DNA of 32,074 bases from Micrococcales bacterium. Lineage in GTDB: Bacteria > Actinomycetota > Actinomycetes > Actinomycetales > WQXJ01. The stretch lies in the NCBI GenBank assembly GCA_009781225.1, contig WQYN01000007.1:1-32074 (forward strand), read 5' to 3'. Under the pieces are notes generated by a model. That model worked only from the letters and a program-made list of their open reading frames with translations, had not been told where the DNA came from and did not search any database. Positions 31,596 through 32,074 of this stretch are shown piece after piece; the stretch's first letter is position 1, and each line of letters begins with the position of its first letter. Position numbers and translations under genes: made by a program.

Positions 31596-32074
31596 GCGGT
31601 TGAGCTGGTGCCTCGGAGCTTGGCTATGCCGCGCATGCCGTGGAAGAAGACGAAGGCGGCGATGGTGCCGACGGCGATGCCTGTCAGCTTCATCGAACCA
31701 ATCTCGAAGGTGGCGTCCGCGATGCCGAGGATGAGGGCGATTGCGGCGGGGAAGAGGTTGACCGGGCTGGAGAAGTCCACCTTGTTCTCGACCCAGATGC
31801 GCGCTCCGAGCAGGCCGATCATGCCGTACAACACCACGCCTGCGCCGCCAATGACACCGGGCGGCACGGTGTTGACGGCCGCGCCAAACTTGGGGCACAG
31901 CGACAAGAGCAGCGCCGTCCCTGCGGCGATCCAGTACACGGCGGTTGAGTAGACCTTGGTCGCCGCCATGACGCCGATGTTCTCTGCGTAGGTCGTCGTG
32001 CCGGAGCCTCCGCCTAGGCCAGCGAAAGCGGTTGCCACGCCATCGGCCAGCAACGCGCGGCCAATCGACTTGTC
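31592..32074 (-). CDS. NCS2 uracil/xanthine permease, C-terminal part (cut by window edge)
   Basis: The last 160 residues of an NCS2 (UraA-type) nucleobase transporter; the N-terminal part lies beyond 32074. GRALLADGVATAFAGLGGGS, then TTTYAENIGVMAATKV, is the conserved segment carrying a substrate/proton-site Glu. Several transmembrane helices follow, with VPPGVIGGAGVVLYGMIG as the second signature. The tail GIAKLRGTSSTA is cytoplasmic. The sequence fits uracil permeases best; xanthine/urate transport cannot be excluded. It converges with hrpA, overlapping by 4 bp. Confidence 0.92.
   Translation of the reverse strand, partial: DKSIGRALLADGVATAFAGLGGGSGTTTYAENIGVMAATKVYSTAVYWIAAGTALLLSLCPKFGAAVNTVPPGVIGGAGVVLYGMIGLLGARIWVENKVDFSSPVNLFPAAIALILGIADATFEIGSMKLTGIAVGTIAAFVFFHGMRGIAKLRGTSSTA

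Overview
This is a high-GC chromosomal segment from an actinobacterium (Actinomycetota). The lineage call rests on gene content and order: a DUF4244/TadE pilin-like cluster beside a DEAH-type helicase with a C-terminal Cys cluster, then topA, tmk and holB (DNA polymerase III delta-prime), plus a long HrpA helicase. It also rests on many leaderless starts of the form TANNNT-N6-(A/G)TG. I cannot name a genus from sequence alone.

Layout. 1-1634: an inverted repeat inside direct repeats, then three small tad-type pilin/pseudopilin genes. 1447-3963 (-): a MrfA/YprA-like helicase, convergent with them. 4017-7652: a short-chain dehydrogenase and topA. 7673-8279: a MazEF-like toxin-antitoxin (TA) pair. 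8375-9496: an AAA ATPase. 9635-11855: a lipoprotein, arsM and a divergent arsR. 11878-14364: TrmL-type tRNA methyltransferase and two tandem Gfo/Idh/MocA dehydrogenase paralogues. 14546-15160: tmk. 15203-15708 (-): a RelE/Phd-type TA pair. 15832-18090: a secreted RCC1-repeat/bacterial-Ig protein. 18174-19323 (-): a decayed Xre/MbcA-RES TA pair and a second MazEF-like pair (DUF3018 antitoxin). 19395-20156 (-): SanA/YdcF-like protein. 20255-22122: convergent, overlapping TcmP and Gp37/Gp68 three-Cys-motif genes. 22300-23469: holB. 23527-27213: two AAA_14-DUF4143 ATPases flanking a Bax-inhibitor-1-like membrane protein. 27210-31595: hrpA. 31592-32074 (-): C-terminal part of an NCS2 uracil/xanthine permease, cut by the window end.

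Housekeeping genes (topA, tmk, holB, hrpA, trmL) are interleaved with small accessory modules: four TA loci, a two-gene arsenic methylation locus, an unexplained TcmP/three-Cys pair and three accessory NTPases. The most striking non-gene structure is a family of about 60-70 bp palindromes whose stems come in two sequence classes but whose loop keeps a GATGACAGCG-like core. One lies in frame inside hrpA, one at the broken end of a RES toxin gene, one over the 3' ends of two convergent genes and one between genes. A second signal is the 12-mer GGACGATGGCGG, exact six times on both strands. A third is tandem 22-23 bp repeats in the promoter regions of both DUF4143 ATPases. Local tandem duplications (93 bp in the tad genes, 64 bp at the holB end) have also reshaped gene ends.
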